Below, piece after piece: positions 16,865 to 26,009 of a DNA stretch of 64,000 nucleotides; position 1 is the stretch's first letter, and every line of letters starts with the position of its first letter. The DNA is from Spirosoma sp. (GTDB lineage: Bacteria; Bacteroidota; Bacteroidia; Cytophagales; Spirosomataceae). The translations under genes were made by a program, and so were the position numbers. Location of the stretch: NCBI RefSeq assembly GCF_026391055.1, contig NZ_JAPLET010000020.1:186001-250000 (forward strand). The letters are read 5' to 3'. Under the pieces are notes generated by a model. The model was not told the origin of the DNA. It worked only from the letters and a program-made list of their open reading frames with translations, and did no database searches.

Positions 16865-16869
16865 AGTAG

Positions 16870-17547
16870 TTAGTCTTCCTTCAGCATATATCCCATACCA
16901 ATAACCGTATGGATAAGCTTAGTGGGAAAATCTTTATCGATTTTCTTTCGAAGAAAATTGACGTACACATCAATTACGTTCGTACCGGTGTCGAAGTGAA
17001 TATCCCAGACTTTTTCGGCAATGTCAACGCGCGAGACTACCCGGCCCCGGTTGCGCATCAGATAGTCGAGCAAGCCAAATTCTTTGGCGGTCAGTTCGAT
17101 CCGTTTTTCGCCCCGACGGGCTACTTTTTCATTCAGATCAAGTTCAAGGTCCGCCACCTTTAGTACATTGGTCTGCATGCCGGCATCGCTGCTTCGCTTT
17201 GTCAACGCCCGCAGCCGTGCCATCAGCTCCCGGAACTCAAAGGGTTTTACCAGATAGTCGTCGGCGCCGGCTTCGAAACCGGTGAGCTTATCATCTACAG
17301 AGCCCATTGCCGTAAGCATCAGAACGGGTGTGCGGTTTTTCTCCTGCCGGATTGACTGAACAACGTCGAAGCCGTTCATCTTGGGCAGATTAATATCCAG
17401 CACAATAACGTCGTAGAGGTTGTTAAGCGCCATATTACGCCCAACCTGGCCGTCATAAGCTACATCCACTTCGCAAGATTGCTCTTCCAGCCCTTTCTTA
17501 ACAAACGAGGCAAGTTTAGGCTCGTCTTCTACTACCAGAATCTTCAT
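16870..17547 (-). CDS. OmpR-family response regulator, CusR/CzcR-like
   Basis: Receiver domain with E7/D8, phosphoacceptor D51 in LDINLPKMNGF, T and K in LMLTAMG and LVKPFEF, then a winged-helix domain (RIELTAKEFGLLDYLM, NVIDVYVNFLRKKID) ending GMGYMLKED. Start set at MKILVVEDEP (17547); five more codons upstream are open. 225 residues. It heads an operon with the kinase at 15362-16765. Its own promoter carries four 11-bp direct repeats (17691-17734) almost identical to those before the czcA gene, so it most likely activates itself and the pump. Confidence 0.94.
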   Translation of the reverse strand: MKILVVEDEPKLASFVKKGLEEQSCEVDVAYDGQVGRNMALNNLYDVIVLDINLPKMNGFDVVQSIRQEKNRTPVLMLTAMGSVDDKLTGFEAGADDYLVKPFEFRELMARLRALTKRSSDAGMQTNVLKVADLELDLNEKVARRGEKRIELTAKEFGLLDYLMRNRGRVVSRVDIAEKVWDIHFDTGTNVIDVYVNFLRKKIDKDFPTKLIHTVIGMGYMLKED

Positions 17548-17622
17548 ATCGGCAACATACATAGCTATTGGCTGATTTAAAAACGGCAGAATAAATTATT
17601 TAGTTAATGAGACACAGCCTGG

Positions 17623-17630
17623 CAAAAATA
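17623..17630 (-). promoter_or_regulatory. Possible second promoter (-7 box) of the response regulator operon
   Basis: TATTTTTG on the minus strand is a perfect TAnnTTTG, 75 nt before the start codon. No TTTG at 19 bp. It could give basal expression beside the regulator-dependent promoter at 17672-17734. Confidence 0.35.
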
Positions 17631-17671
17631 GCCATATTAACGCCGGCGAATGCTTTGCTCCCATGAGCCCC

Positions 17672-17734
17672 CAAAACTCGCTGGCTGGTCTTAAAAGGAG
17701 TTGAAAACAGAATTAAAAGAGAGTTAAATTAAAC
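17672..17734 (-). promoter_or_regulatory. Autoregulatory promoter: four 11-bp direct repeats and -7 box
   Basis: On the plus strand TTAAAA, TGAAAA, TTAAAA and TTAAAT begin at 17691, 17702, 17713 and 17724, exactly 11 bp apart. Towards the gene follow 11 nt and the -7 box GAGTTTTG (17679-17672). Read along transcription the first units are TTTAACTCTCT and TTTAATTCTGT, matching TTTAACTCACT at the czcA promoter. Confidence 0.65.
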
Positions 17735-17757
17735 TGGGCGATGAGCGCACCAAATAC

Positions 17758-17937
17758 AAAAAAGCCGCTCCGAAATTCGGGGCGGCTTTCCGCTTCTATC
17801 CACACCATTTCAAGATTAATGACCGAGCGGCCATTAAATCTTGATGTTCAACCTTCCCTTTGTAAAGGATTGTTATGCTAAAGTAAGCAATTTCTTTTTA
17901 CAGGATAAAAAACTATTTCTTTTTCTATCCTTGTAAG
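17758..17937 (-). ncRNA. Candidate small RNA between czcA and the response regulator
   Basis: A region of about 180 nt on the minus strand has a regulator-type promoter at its start (17944-17990) and an intrinsic terminator at its end (17761-17789), but no open frame longer than about a dozen codons. Inside are a palindrome CCTTTACAAAGG and a hairpin with arms CAAGATT-AATG/CATT-AATCTTG around a GC-rich loop. A second weak promoter (TACTTTAG on the minus strand) near 17880 would give a shorter RNA of about 110 nt. No known RNA family was recognised. It could also simply be the 3' tail of the czcA mRNA. Confidence 0.35.
17761..17789 (-). terminator. Intrinsic terminator (minus strand) downstream of czcA
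   Basis: Stem of AAAGCCGC and GCGGCTTT with a CCGAA/TTCGG extension (one G-T pair); on the minus strand it is followed by TTTTTTG. It lies 234 nt after the czcA stop. Confidence 0.8.
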
Positions 17938-17943
17938 TCTATG

Positions 17944-17990
17944 CAAATTTTGCAATATCCTGTTAAATAAACGTGAAAACAAGGTTAAAA
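17944..17990 (-). promoter_or_regulatory. Third regulator-type promoter, pointing into a gene-free stretch
   Basis: GTTAAA, GTGAAA and GTTAAA begin at 17962, 17973 and 17984 (11-bp spacing). From the nearest TTAAA there are exactly 11 nt to a -7 box AAAATTTG on the minus strand (17951-17944). Same unit, orientation and spacing as before czcA and the response regulator gene. Confidence 0.5.
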
Positions 17991-18022
17991 TTATTTGCCT
18001 TGTAAAAAAAATGAGCTGTAAT

Positions 18023-21000
18023 TTAAATATCCCTAAATTTCTGCCGATAAAAAGCATAGAAAATAAGGGGAAATATAAACAGGGTTAATAGAGTTGCTGT
18101 AATAAGGCCACCAATAACAACAATAGCCAGCGGTTTTGCTGTTTCAGAGCCAATTCCGTGGGAAATGGCCGCTGGAATCAGACCAATTCCAGCCATCATG
18201 GCGGTCATGACGACCGGACGTATACGGGAAACAACACCCTCTCGGATTGCGTCGTTCAGGGGAAGCCCATTTCGTAAATTCTTCTTGAAAACAGATATTA
18301 GAATGACGCCATTCTGAATACAAATGCCAAAGAGGGCAATAAAACCAATGCCTGCCGAAATGCTAAAGTTGACATGCGTAAGCAGCAAGGCAGCGATGCC
18401 GCCAATAATGGCAAAAGGAACATTGAATAACACCAGCCCAGCGTCTTTTACGTTGCCGAAAAGAATAAATAAAATAAAGAAGATAGCCAGCAAACTAATG
18501 GGAACAACCTGAGCCAGTCGGGCAGTGGCTCGCTGCTGGTTTTCAAAATCACCCGCCCATTTAGCGGTGTAGCCCGCGGGTAGCTTTACATTGGCCTGTA
18601 CTTTTTGTTGGGCCTCGGCCACCGCGCTACCCATGTCGCGGCCCCGAACCGAGAACTTCACAGCCCCGTAGCGCTGGCCCCCTTCCCGAAAAATCAATAC
18701 GGGGCCGGTTTGGGTATAGACATTGGCGATCTCCTTGATGGGAATCATACTGCCGTTTTCAGTTGGAACCATCAACTGGCTAATTTGCTGCTCGCTGGAC
18801 CGGAAAGGTCGGTCGTACCGGATACGCAGGTCGAATTTTCGCTCACCTTCGTAAATCTGCGTAGCTGCTTTACCACCAATGGCCATTTCGATGACCGCTT
18901 CGGCATCCGCTTTATTAATGCCGTACAACGCCAGTTTATGTTCGTCCAGTTCGATCCGCATCTCGGGCTGGCCCGTTGTGCGAATTACCCCCAGGTCTTC
19001 TATGCCCTTAACGGTGGCCAGCTGATTTCGGACTTCGCCCGCTTTGGCTTCCAGTATGCTTTGATCGGGGCCATAGATCTTGACGGCGATGGAGCCTTTC
19101 ACGCCCGAAACAGCTTCCTCTACGTTATCCATAATGGGCTGCGAAAACCCAAAATTTACACCCGGAAAAACGCTGAGTTTCTCCTGCATTTTCTCGACTA
19201 GTTCTTCCTTAGTCAATCCGCTTTTCCAATCGTCCTGCGGATAAATATCGACCAGAAACTCGATGTTGTAAAAACCAGTTGGATCGGTACCGTCGTTTGG
19301 TCGGCCCGTTTGCGATATAACACCTTTTACTTCCGGAAACTGCTCGAAAATATGGCGCATCTGCACACTTTGTTTCACTGATTCGGGCAGCGAAATGCTC
19401 ATCGGCATGGTGGCCCTCACATAAATGGAGCCTTCATTTAATTCAGGTAAAAACTCCGTGCCAAGCAGGGTGAAACCCGACAAGCCAACCAGCACAAGAA
19501 GACCCGTGAACAGTATGCTTGTTCTCTTATGCGCAAACGTAAAACCAAAGAGCCGGGTCGAGTAGTTGGTGACGAAGTTGACAAACGGGTTGTGTTTCTC
19601 GCGAACGTTCTTTTTTAGCAGAATACTGGCCAGAACGGGAACCAGTGTCAGGGTGAAAATAAGCGCGCCCAGCAGTGCAAAACCAAGTGTCCAGGCCAGT
19701 GGGGAGAACATTTTTCCTTCTACTTTCTGAAAGGAAAAAATCGGGATCAGGCAGGTGATAATAATGGCTTTGGAGAAGAAAATAGCCTTGCCCATTTCCG
19801 TTCCGGTTCGGCGCAGAATGCCCAACTTGGCCAGGCGGTTGAACTTAGCCATGCCCTGCTGATGGGCCAGTTCGTCGAGCGTAACGAAAATGCCCTCTAC
19901 CATCACTACTGCACCGTCGACGATGATGCCGAAATCAATAGCACCCATCGACAGCAAATTGGCCGACATGCCCTTTAGCCGTAAGCAGATGAAAGCAAAC
20001 AACAGGGCCAGGGGAATCACGATAGACACGGTGACCGTAGTGCGCCAGTCAGCCATGAAAAGAAATACGATGACCGTTACGAAGATGATGCCTTCAATTA
20101 AGTTATGCGTTACCGTGTGGGTAGCGAAGTTAATAAGCGTTTCGCGGTTGTAGAACGTGTTGATCTGCACATCGTTGGGCAGAATACTATTATTTAACTC
20201 ATTGATTTTAGCCTTTACCCGCTCAATTACTTCACTTGGGTTTTCGCCCTTGCGCATAATAATGATACACTCTACCTCATCATCTTTCTTGTCGCGCCCC
20301 GCTTGTCCGAGCCGGGGCAGGGCCGACTCCGAGACCTGCGCCACATTTTGAACCGTAATGGGCGTTCCCTTAATATTCTTTACAATGATGTTCTGGATAT
20401 CCTGCTGGTTTTTCAACAGGCCAATGCCCCGTACCACATAGGCTTCCGAATTTTTTTCGATGACGTCGCCCCCCACGTTTACATTGGCATTCGCCACGGC
20501 CTGATAGAGTTGGAGGGGTGTGATGTTATAATCCATTAACCGGCGTGGATCGACCGAAATTTCGTAGGTCTTTACCTCACCGCCGAAGCTAACCACATCG
20601 GCTACGCCCGGCACACTTTTAAGCTGACGGTCAATGACCCAGTCCTGAATCGTTTTCAGTTCACGGGCGGTTCGGGTAGACGATTGAAGGGTGTACCGGA
20701 AAATCTCCCCCGTTGGGCCATACGGTGGCTGTACATCAGGCCGAATGCCTTCGGGCAGTTCGATGCCACTGAGCAGGTTGTTTACCTGCTGGCGGGCAAA
20801 GGCATCGTCGGCCCCGTCGTCGAACAGGATTTTAACAACCGACAGGCCAAACAGGGAGGTAGAGCGTATGTCTGTCCGTTTCTGTACTGAGTTTAGTCCA
20901 ATTTCAATCGGTATGGTAACGAACTTTTCGACCTCTTCCGCCGACCGTCCGGGCCATTGGGTGATAAGGGTAATCTGAGTATTCGTTACATCCGGAAAGG

Positions 21001-21121
21001 CTTCTATTGGCGTATTCTGATAGCTGATAACACCGGCAACAACGGACAGTGCTGTCAAAAAGAAAATAAAAAACTTATTCTTCAGTGAGAAGGAAAGTAT
21101 GCTTTTGATGAATTTGTTCAT
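18023..21121 (-). CDS. CzcA/CusA family heavy-metal RND efflux pump
   Basis: Inner-membrane proton antiporter that exports divalent or monovalent metal ions across the envelope. RND topology with twelve membrane helices; the helix-4 motif is GAIDFGIIVDGAVVMVEG, holding the acidic residues used for proton transfer in heavy-metal RND proteins. Start at MNKFIKSILSFSLKN (21121): the frame is open to 21154, but the -7 box at 21152-21159 overlaps that longer start. About 1032 residues, normal. CusB-type adaptor and CusC-type outer membrane channel genes are missing here; the downstream genes are the regulator/kinase pair. Metal specificity cannot be read with confidence. Confidence 0.93.
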   Translation of the reverse strand: MNKFIKSILSFSLKNKFFIFFLTALSVVAGVISYQNTPIEAFPDVTNTQITLITQWPGRSAEEVEKFVTIPIEIGLNSVQKRTDIRSTSLFGLSVVKILFDDGADDAFARQQVNNLLSGIELPEGIRPDVQPPYGPTGEIFRYTLQSSTRTARELKTIQDWVIDRQLKSVPGVADVVSFGGEVKTYEISVDPRRLMDYNITPLQLYQAVANANVNVGGDVIEKNSEAYVVRGIGLLKNQQDIQNIIVKNIKGTPITVQNVAQVSESALPRLGQAGRDKKDDEVECIIIMRKGENPSEVIERVKAKINELNNSILPNDVQINTFYNRETLINFATHTVTHNLIEGIIFVTVIVFLFMADWRTTVTVSIVIPLALLFAFICLRLKGMSANLLSMGAIDFGIIVDGAVVMVEGIFVTLDELAHQQGMAKFNRLAKLGILRRTGTEMGKAIFFSKAIIITCLIPIFSFQKVEGKMFSPLAWTLGFALLGALIFTLTLVPVLASILLKKNVREKHNPFVNFVTNYSTRLFGFTFAHKRTSILFTGLLVLVGLSGFTLLGTEFLPELNEGSIYVRATMPMSISLPESVKQSVQMRHIFEQFPEVKGVISQTGRPNDGTDPTGFYNIEFLVDIYPQDDWKSGLTKEELVEKMQEKLSVFPGVNFGFSQPIMDNVEEAVSGVKGSIAVKIYGPDQSILEAKAGEVRNQLATVKGIEDLGVIRTTGQPEMRIELDEHKLALYGINKADAEAVIEMAIGGKAATQIYEGERKFDLRIRYDRPFRSSEQQISQLMVPTENGSMIPIKEIANVYTQTGPVLIFREGGQRYGAVKFSVRGRDMGSAVAEAQQKVQANVKLPAGYTAKWAGDFENQQRATARLAQVVPISLLAIFFILFILFGNVKDAGLVLFNVPFAIIGGIAALLLTHVNFSISAGIGFIALFGICIQNGVILISVFKKNLRNGLPLNDAIREGVVSRIRPVVMTAMMAGIGLIPAAISHGIGSETAKPLAIVVIGGLITATLLTLFIFPLIFYAFYRQKFRDI

Positions 21122-21151
21122 ACCGGCTTCGGTGTGCGACTTGGTTACGTA

Positions 21152-21214
21152 CAAATGTGCCGGGCCGAACTTAAATTAAGCTTAACCTGCTGTTAAAAGT
21201 GAGTTAAATAGTAT
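21152..21214 (-). promoter_or_regulatory. Metal-pump promoter: four 11-bp direct repeats and -7 box
   Basis: TTAAAT, TTAACC, TTAAAA and TTAAAT begin at 21171, 21182, 21193 and 21204 on the plus strand, exactly 11 bp apart. Towards czcA there are exactly 11 nt, then CACATTTG (21159-21152) as -7 box. The repeats occupy the usual -33 region, as for an activator that contacts RNA polymerase directly. Confidence 0.7.
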
Positions 21215-21377
21215 CTATCTCTAGTAGTAGTTGTGCAGCGGGGTGTACTAGACCGGGGCTTACCGGCCCTGTGAGGCTTTTAGAAGTGGATAAAGACTAA
21301 ATTTTTGTGCCAGTCAGGCGTTTGCTACGTTTACTAGGTAATTACGTTTTCTACATCGCTTAATTGACTCAACACGT

Positions 21378-23237
21378 ATGTCTGACATTCAATCAAACTT
21401 TGGCCTTGCCTCCAGTAAAGAAGAAACATCACTTATTGAAGACCCAATAAATCCCTTACCCCGAGCCGTTTTACGGCCCAACACCCACTGGTTGCTCGAT
21501 GGAGAGTGGCAGTTTGCCCTCGATCCTAAAGACACCGGCCTACGCGACAGATGGTACCTGGGCCACGACTATGATGGGGTGGCTCAGTGGCCGGGCTCGA
21601 TAGAAGCGCACATGGCGCGTGCCAAAGGGCAGAACGATCCAGTAATCTGGCACGATAAAGTGATTGCCTGGTACGAGCGCGAGTTTTCTCTTCCGGAACG
21701 TAGCGAGCCGCTTTCACGCTCCATCATTCAGTTAACGTTTGGTGCTTGCGGGTACGAAACGCGGGTGTGGCTCAACGGACACCCACTAAGCACCATCGAA
21801 GGAGACGAGGTGCATTATGGCGAGTATACATCCTTTTCTTATGAACTGGCCGATGAATACCTCCGGCCTACAAACCGCCTTACGGTACGTATCGCGGATA
21901 CTATGGATGCCGAAACCCCACGCGGAAAGCAGGAATCTCACGTCTACAAACGAGGAGGCATCTGGTATCAGACGTATACGGGCGCGGTGCGTTCTGTGTG
22001 GCTGGAAACTGTTGAACGAAACCGATTGCGGTCTAGGGTAGGGGTGGTCAGCACCATTGAGGACCACCTGGTTCGGTTTACGTTCACAATTCGTATCCAT
22101 GATCCGGGCAATTATATTCTACGGCTTCAGGTTTTTGAGCGGAAGGCCCCCGAGTCAGCGCCCCCTCTGGCGACGTCCGATTTTCCGTTGCGGCTCGAAG
22201 CCGGGCAGAAACAGCAGCGGGTGTCGATGGAAGTTTTGGGTACGGAACTCTGGTCGACGGAAACACCAGTTCGTTACCGGCTCGTGGCTCAGTTAATTGA
22301 TTCTGAAGAGCACACTGCCCAGATCGAGACCCAGTTTGGTCTTCGTAAAATAGAAGCCCGGGGTCGGTACGTGTATCTGAACAACAAACCCATCTATCTT
22401 GATGGGATTCTGTATCAACCCGGCACCGCAACCTACGAAGAAATGAAGCGGCATATGCAGGCCATGAAAGAATTGGGCTGCAATCTGGTTCGGGTTCACA
22501 TTGCCGGTATCGACCCCCGGATTTACAACCTGGCCGATAAACTGGGCTTGTTACTGTGGGTGGAAGTGCCCAGCCCACACAGCTCAACGACCCGCAGCCG
22601 CCAGAATCACCGGGCCGAGTTGATGCGGATGTTGGCTCTCATCGGGACGCACCCTTCGGTAGTGATCTGGAGCTTGTATAATGAAGACTGGGGTGCTCAG
22701 GATATTGCAACTAATCCCGAAACCCGTGAGTACATTATGAATATGTATCATTTCATGCAACTGGCCTACCCGCAGTTTCTGGTTGTTGACAACGACGGCT
22801 GGCAGCATATTTCGTTCGAAGGACGGCTTAAGTCCGATTTGCTCACGGCTCACTTGTACACACCCGACCTGGGCCATTGGCAATCTCTCCTCGACCGGCT
22901 GGTTGCCGGTGATCTGGAAACAGTCGCTGCGTTTCCGCTGGTGGTGGGCGACCCGTTCTTCTACCGGCGTCAGGTTCCCCTGATCGTGAGCGAATGGGGA
23001 GGCTTCGGCTTTGCTAACTATGGCGGGCCGCAGGACGCCGAAGATCGCACCGAACGTATCCGCCTGTTCAAGCAGGAGATGCGGAAACGTTCCATTGCGG
23101 GGGATGTCTACACGCAGGCCACTAACATTGAAGACGAACGCAATGGGTTGATCGACCCACAAACCGGCGAACTCAGCGTACCGGCCGGATTGCTGGCTAC
23201 TGGCGGCTACGAAAACATGCCCAATACACCGCTGTAG
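21378..23237 (+). CDS. Glycoside hydrolase family 2 enzyme
   Basis: 619 residues: N-terminal sugar-binding jelly roll (about 38-210, DGEWQFALDP, YEREFSLP, GACGYETRVWLNG), immunoglobulin-like domain (about 215-325), then TIM barrel. Acid/base E436 in WSLYNEDW and nucleophile E539 in IVSEWGGFGF are in the positions expected for beta-galactosidase/glucuronidase-type enzymes. There is no signal peptide, so it appears cytoplasmic, unlike most Bacteroidota GH2 enzymes. Substrate not determinable. It has no close operon partner; czcA is divergent and the copper genes follow 120 bp later. Confidence 0.88.
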   Translation: MSDIQSNFGLASSKEETSLIEDPINPLPRAVLRPNTHWLLDGEWQFALDPKDTGLRDRWYLGHDYDGVAQWPGSIEAHMARAKGQNDPVIWHDKVIAWYEREFSLPERSEPLSRSIIQLTFGACGYETRVWLNGHPLSTIEGDEVHYGEYTSFSYELADEYLRPTNRLTVRIADTMDAETPRGKQESHVYKRGGIWYQTYTGAVRSVWLETVERNRLRSRVGVVSTIEDHLVRFTFTIRIHDPGNYILRLQVFERKAPESAPPLATSDFPLRLEAGQKQQRVSMEVLGTELWSTETPVRYRLVAQLIDSEEHTAQIETQFGLRKIEARGRYVYLNNKPIYLDGILYQPGTATYEEMKRHMQAMKELGCNLVRVHIAGIDPRIYNLADKLGLLLWVEVPSPHSSTTRSRQNHRAELMRMLALIGTHPSVVIWSLYNEDWGAQDIATNPETREYIMNMYHFMQLAYPQFLVVDNDGWQHISFEGRLKSDLLTAHLYTPDLGHWQSLLDRLVAGDLETVAAFPLVVGDPFFYRRQVPLIVSEWGGFGFANYGGPQDAEDRTERIRLFKQEMRKRSIAGDVYTQATNIEDERNGLIDPQTGELSVPAGLLATGGYENMPNTPL

Positions 23238-23279
23238 GTCGTTCGTGAGCAGAGTCGCCCGTTGCCTTCCTTAATTCTA

Positions 23280-23333
23280 TACAGGCTACCTGTAATTATA
23301 TACGATAAAATGGATGCATCGGGCTGACCTTTG
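23280..23333 (+). promoter_or_regulatory. Possible operator and promoter of the copper operon
   Basis: A palindrome TACAGG-CTA-CCTGTA (23280-23294) lies 31 nt before GACCTTTG (23326-23333), a 7/8 match to TAnnTTTG. The chaperone start is at 23361. A dyad of this size at that distance suits a metal-responsive regulator, but no such regulator gene is adjacent. Confidence 0.35.
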
Positions 23334-23360
23334 TGTTATCCTACTAAAGACATAAAAACT

Positions 23361-23567
23361 ATGGAGCCCCTGAAATTCAAAACCAACATAAAGTGCGGTA
23401 ATTGCATTGCCACAGTAACGCCATTCCTTAACGAAGCCGTTGGGGAGGGAAACTGGGAGGTGGATGTAAAAGACCCTAAAAAGGTGCTGACCGTTTCTAC
23501 TGCAACGGCCGATACAGTACGTCAGGCTATTGAAAAGGCTGGCTACAAAGCCGAGCCACTTAACTAA
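23361..23567 (+). CDS. Heavy-metal-associated domain protein (copper chaperone)
   Basis: 68 residues, one ferredoxin-like HMA domain with the metal motif KCGNC (residues about 11-15, CxxC). The typical MxCxxC is altered in that Asn-Ile-Lys precede the first Cys. It would carry Cu(I) to the ATPase encoded 7 bp downstream. Start chosen at MEPLKFK, since the ten upstream codons overlap the -7 box region. Confidence 0.85.
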   Translation: MEPLKFKTNIKCGNCIATVTPFLNEAVGEGNWEVDVKDPKKVLTVSTATADTVRQAIEKAGYKAEPLN

Positions 23568-23574
23568 AAAAGCC

Positions 23575-25878
23575 ATGACCATCGCCGATACAGACCGAAA
23601 ACCCGATTCCGGGGTTTTGGCCGGTGAAATACGGAAAACATACCCAGTGCTGGAAATGTCCTGTGCGGCCTGTGCCGTTAGTGTCGAATCGATCCTAAAG
23701 CACACGCCCGGCGTGAGTGCCGCCGGGGTGAATTATGCCACGCAAACGGCCTGGGTTCAGTTCAATCCGAGTGTCGTTACACCCAGCGAATTGCAGACTG
23801 CCGTTCAGGAAATGGGGTACGACATCGTTATTGAAACAGAGGAGACGGGGGTCGATGCCCGTCAGGTTCAGGAGGAGGCACAACAGCAGCGGGTACAACG
23901 CTTGAAACAGCGAACGATCTGGGCCGTGATTCTGTCGTTGCCTGTAGTCGTCATCGGTATGTTCTTTATGGACCGAATCCCCTATGGCAATTACATTATG
24001 ATGGCGCTCTCGGCTCCCGTGGTATTCGGGTTGGGCCGGTCGTTTTTTGGTAATGCCTGGAAACAGGCCCGGCATGGCAGCGCCAACATGGATACCCTGG
24101 TGGCATTAAGTACCGGTATTGCATTTCTGTTTAGTGCCTTTACAACCATTAATCCGGATTTCTGGCATAGCCGCGGTGTTCATCCGCATGTTTATTTCGA
24201 GGCCGCATCGGTTGTTATCACCTTCATCATGCTGGGGAAACTGCTCGAAGAAGGCGCAAAGTCAAATACCTCTTCGGCCATCAAGAAGCTGATGGGTTTA
24301 CAGCCTAAAACGGTTCATCTGGTTGTGGGCGATAGCGAACAGGAGATTCCGATCGCTTCCGTACAGGTTGGAAATCGGCTGCTCGTTCGGCCGGGCGAAA
24401 AAATCCCGGTTGACGGCCGGGTAGCGTCGGGGCAATCGTATGTCGATGAAAGCATGATTAGTGGGGAGCCGGTACCGGTTGAAAAGCTGGCTGGGGCTCC
24501 GGTCTTCGCCGGGACAATAAACCAGAAAGGGAGCTTTCAGTTGTATGCCGAGAAAGTGGGGGCCGATACGTTATTAGCCCAGATTGTCCGGCTGGTTCAG
24601 GACGCACAGGGCAGTAAGGCCCCCGTGCAGCGCACCGTCGACCGGATAGCCGGTGTGTTTGTGCCGGTTGTGCTTGGCATTGCCGTGTTGACATTCATTG
24701 TCTGGGCAGTTTTTGGTCGCTATCTCATGCCAGAACAAGATTCCTTAACAACCGCCCTGCTAACTTCGGTAACGGTTCTGGTCATTGCCTGCCCCTGTGC
24801 GCTGGGACTGGCTACTCCAACGGCCATTATGGTGGGGGTTGGTAAAGGAGCCGAGAATAACATCCTGATCAAGGATGCCGAAAGCCTGGAGATTGGGCAT
24901 ACCGTTAATGCAATCGTTCTCGACAAAACCGGAACGATTACCGAAGGAAAACCCGTGGTAACTGACTTGCTCTGGTCTGTTAAAACCGACGAACAGCCGC
25001 AACTGGAAGCCGTGCTTTACGAACTCGAAAAACAGTCTGAGCACCCACTGGCCGAAGCGGTCGTTGCCCATCTGACGAAGTCGGGGCCCGTACAATTGGA
25101 AACGTTTACCAGTGTTACGGGGCGTGGAGTAAGTGCCCGATACAATAACGGCGTATATCTTGTTGGTAATCAGACTTTATTAGGCGAAAATCAGATTTAT
25201 TTATCCGCTGAGCTAGCCCGTCAGGCGTTGGAACTGCAAAATCAGGCGAAAACGGTCGTGTTTTTCGCCCGCCGGATGCCGGAAACTCCAGGAGGAGAGG
25301 TGCTGGCTATTCTCGCCATTACCGATCCGGTCAAAGCAAGTTCGAAGCAGGCCGTTGACCGGCTGGTGAGCCAGGGTATTGCTGTCTATATGCTGACCGG
25401 CGATAATGCGCAGACCGCAGCCGCCGTGGCAAAACAGGTAGGCATCAGCCACTTTAAAGCCGAGGTAATGCCCACCGATAAAGCGGATTTCGTGCGGGAA
25501 TTGCAGGCGGCCGGAAAAATTGTGGCGATGGTCGGCGATGGGATCAACGATTCACAGGCATTAGCCCAGGCTAACGTAAGTATTGCTATGGGTAAAGGGT
25601 CCGACATTGCTATGGATGTCGCCCGAATAACGCTGATCACGTCAGACCTGACCAGTGTGCCTAAGGCGCTTCAACTGTCGAAGCAAACTGTTCGGGTCGT
25701 TCGGCAAAACCTGTTCTGGGCGTTTATTTATAATTTGATCGGTATCCCCATCGCTGCCGGGGTGCTGTATCCGGCCTTTGGCTTTCTGCTGAACCCGATG
25801 ATTGCCGGGGCGGCCATGGCGCTAAGCTCAGTATCTGTAGTTAGTAATAGCCTGCGCCTTCGAGGCATCCGGTTATAG
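23575..25878 (+). CDS. copA: Copper-translocating P-type ATPase
   Basis: P1B-type ATPase exporting Cu(I) from the cytoplasm. One N-terminal HMA domain with C30/C33 (MSCAACAVS), eight membrane helices, the transmembrane metal site CPC ([12 protein letters not shown]), phosphorylation motif DKTGTITEG, nucleotide-domain SEHPLAEA and hinge [14 protein letters not shown] near helix 7 and MxxSS near helix 8 (MALSSVSV) mark Cu(I) specificity. 767 residues from the ATG at 23575; the frame is open further but runs into the chaperone gene. It forms a two-gene operon with the chaperone. Confidence 0.95.
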   Translation: MTIADTDRKPDSGVLAGEIRKTYPVLEMSCAACAVSVESILKHTPGVSAAGVNYATQTAWVQFNPSVVTPSELQTAVQEMGYDIVIETEETGVDARQVQEEAQQQRVQRLKQRTIWAVILSLPVVVIGMFFMDRIPYGNYIMMALSAPVVFGLGRSFFGNAWKQARHGSANMDTLVALSTGIAFLFSAFTTINPDFWHSRGVHPHVYFEAASVVITFIMLGKLLEEGAKSNTSSAIKKLMGLQPKTVHLVVGDSEQEIPIASVQVGNRLLVRPGEKIPVDGRVASGQSYVDESMISGEPVPVEKLAGAPVFAGTINQKGSFQLYAEKVGADTLLAQIVRLVQDAQGSKAPVQRTVDRIAGVFVPVVLGIAVLTFIVWAVFGRYLMPEQDSLTTALLTSVTVLVIACPCALGLATPTAIMVGVGKGAENNILIKDAESLEIGHTVNAIVLDKTGTITEGKPVVTDLLWSVKTDEQPQLEAVLYELEKQSEHPLAEAVVAHLTKSGPVQLETFTSVTGRGVSARYNNGVYLVGNQTLLGENQIYLSAELARQALELQNQAKTVVFFARRMPETPGGEVLAILAITDPVKASSKQAVDRLVSQGIAVYMLTGDNAQTAAAVAKQVGISHFKAEVMPTDKADFVRELQAAGKIVAMVGDGINDSQALAQANVSIAMGKGSDIAMDVARITLITSDLTSVPKALQLSKQTVRVVRQNLFWAFIYNLIGIPIAAGVLYPAFGFLLNPMIAGAAMALSSVSVVSNSLRLRGIRL

Positions 25879-25948
25879 CAGTGCTAATTCTCCGCCCCTT
25901 AAAAAAGGGGAGAGGTTAGGGGTGGAGTAGGTACATCAGAATACAAAC

Positions 25949-25984
25949 AAAAACGCCCGACCAGTTTTCTAGTCGGGCGTTTTT
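25949..25984. terminator. Bidirectional terminator between copA and rplY
   Basis: Perfect 13-bp stem AAAAACGCCCGAC/GTCGGGCGTTTTT (25949-25961, 25972-25984) with a 10-nt loop; A and T runs on both sides suit both convergent transcripts. A shorter CCCCTT/AAGGGG hairpin lies just before it at about 25896-25911. Confidence 0.9.
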
Positions 25985-26009
25985 ATGATCTATTAGTGTA
26001 TTCGCGGTA

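Noticed and set aside
23287-23705. Minus-strand open frame of about 139 codons over the copper chaperone gene
   Set aside because: It lies opposite two well-supported genes, has no recognisable domain and no promoter; a shadow frame.
25886-25925. CCCCTT/AAGGGG hairpin as an insertion-sequence end
   Set aside because: No second end, transposase or target duplication; it is just ahead of a terminator and probably a simple repeat.
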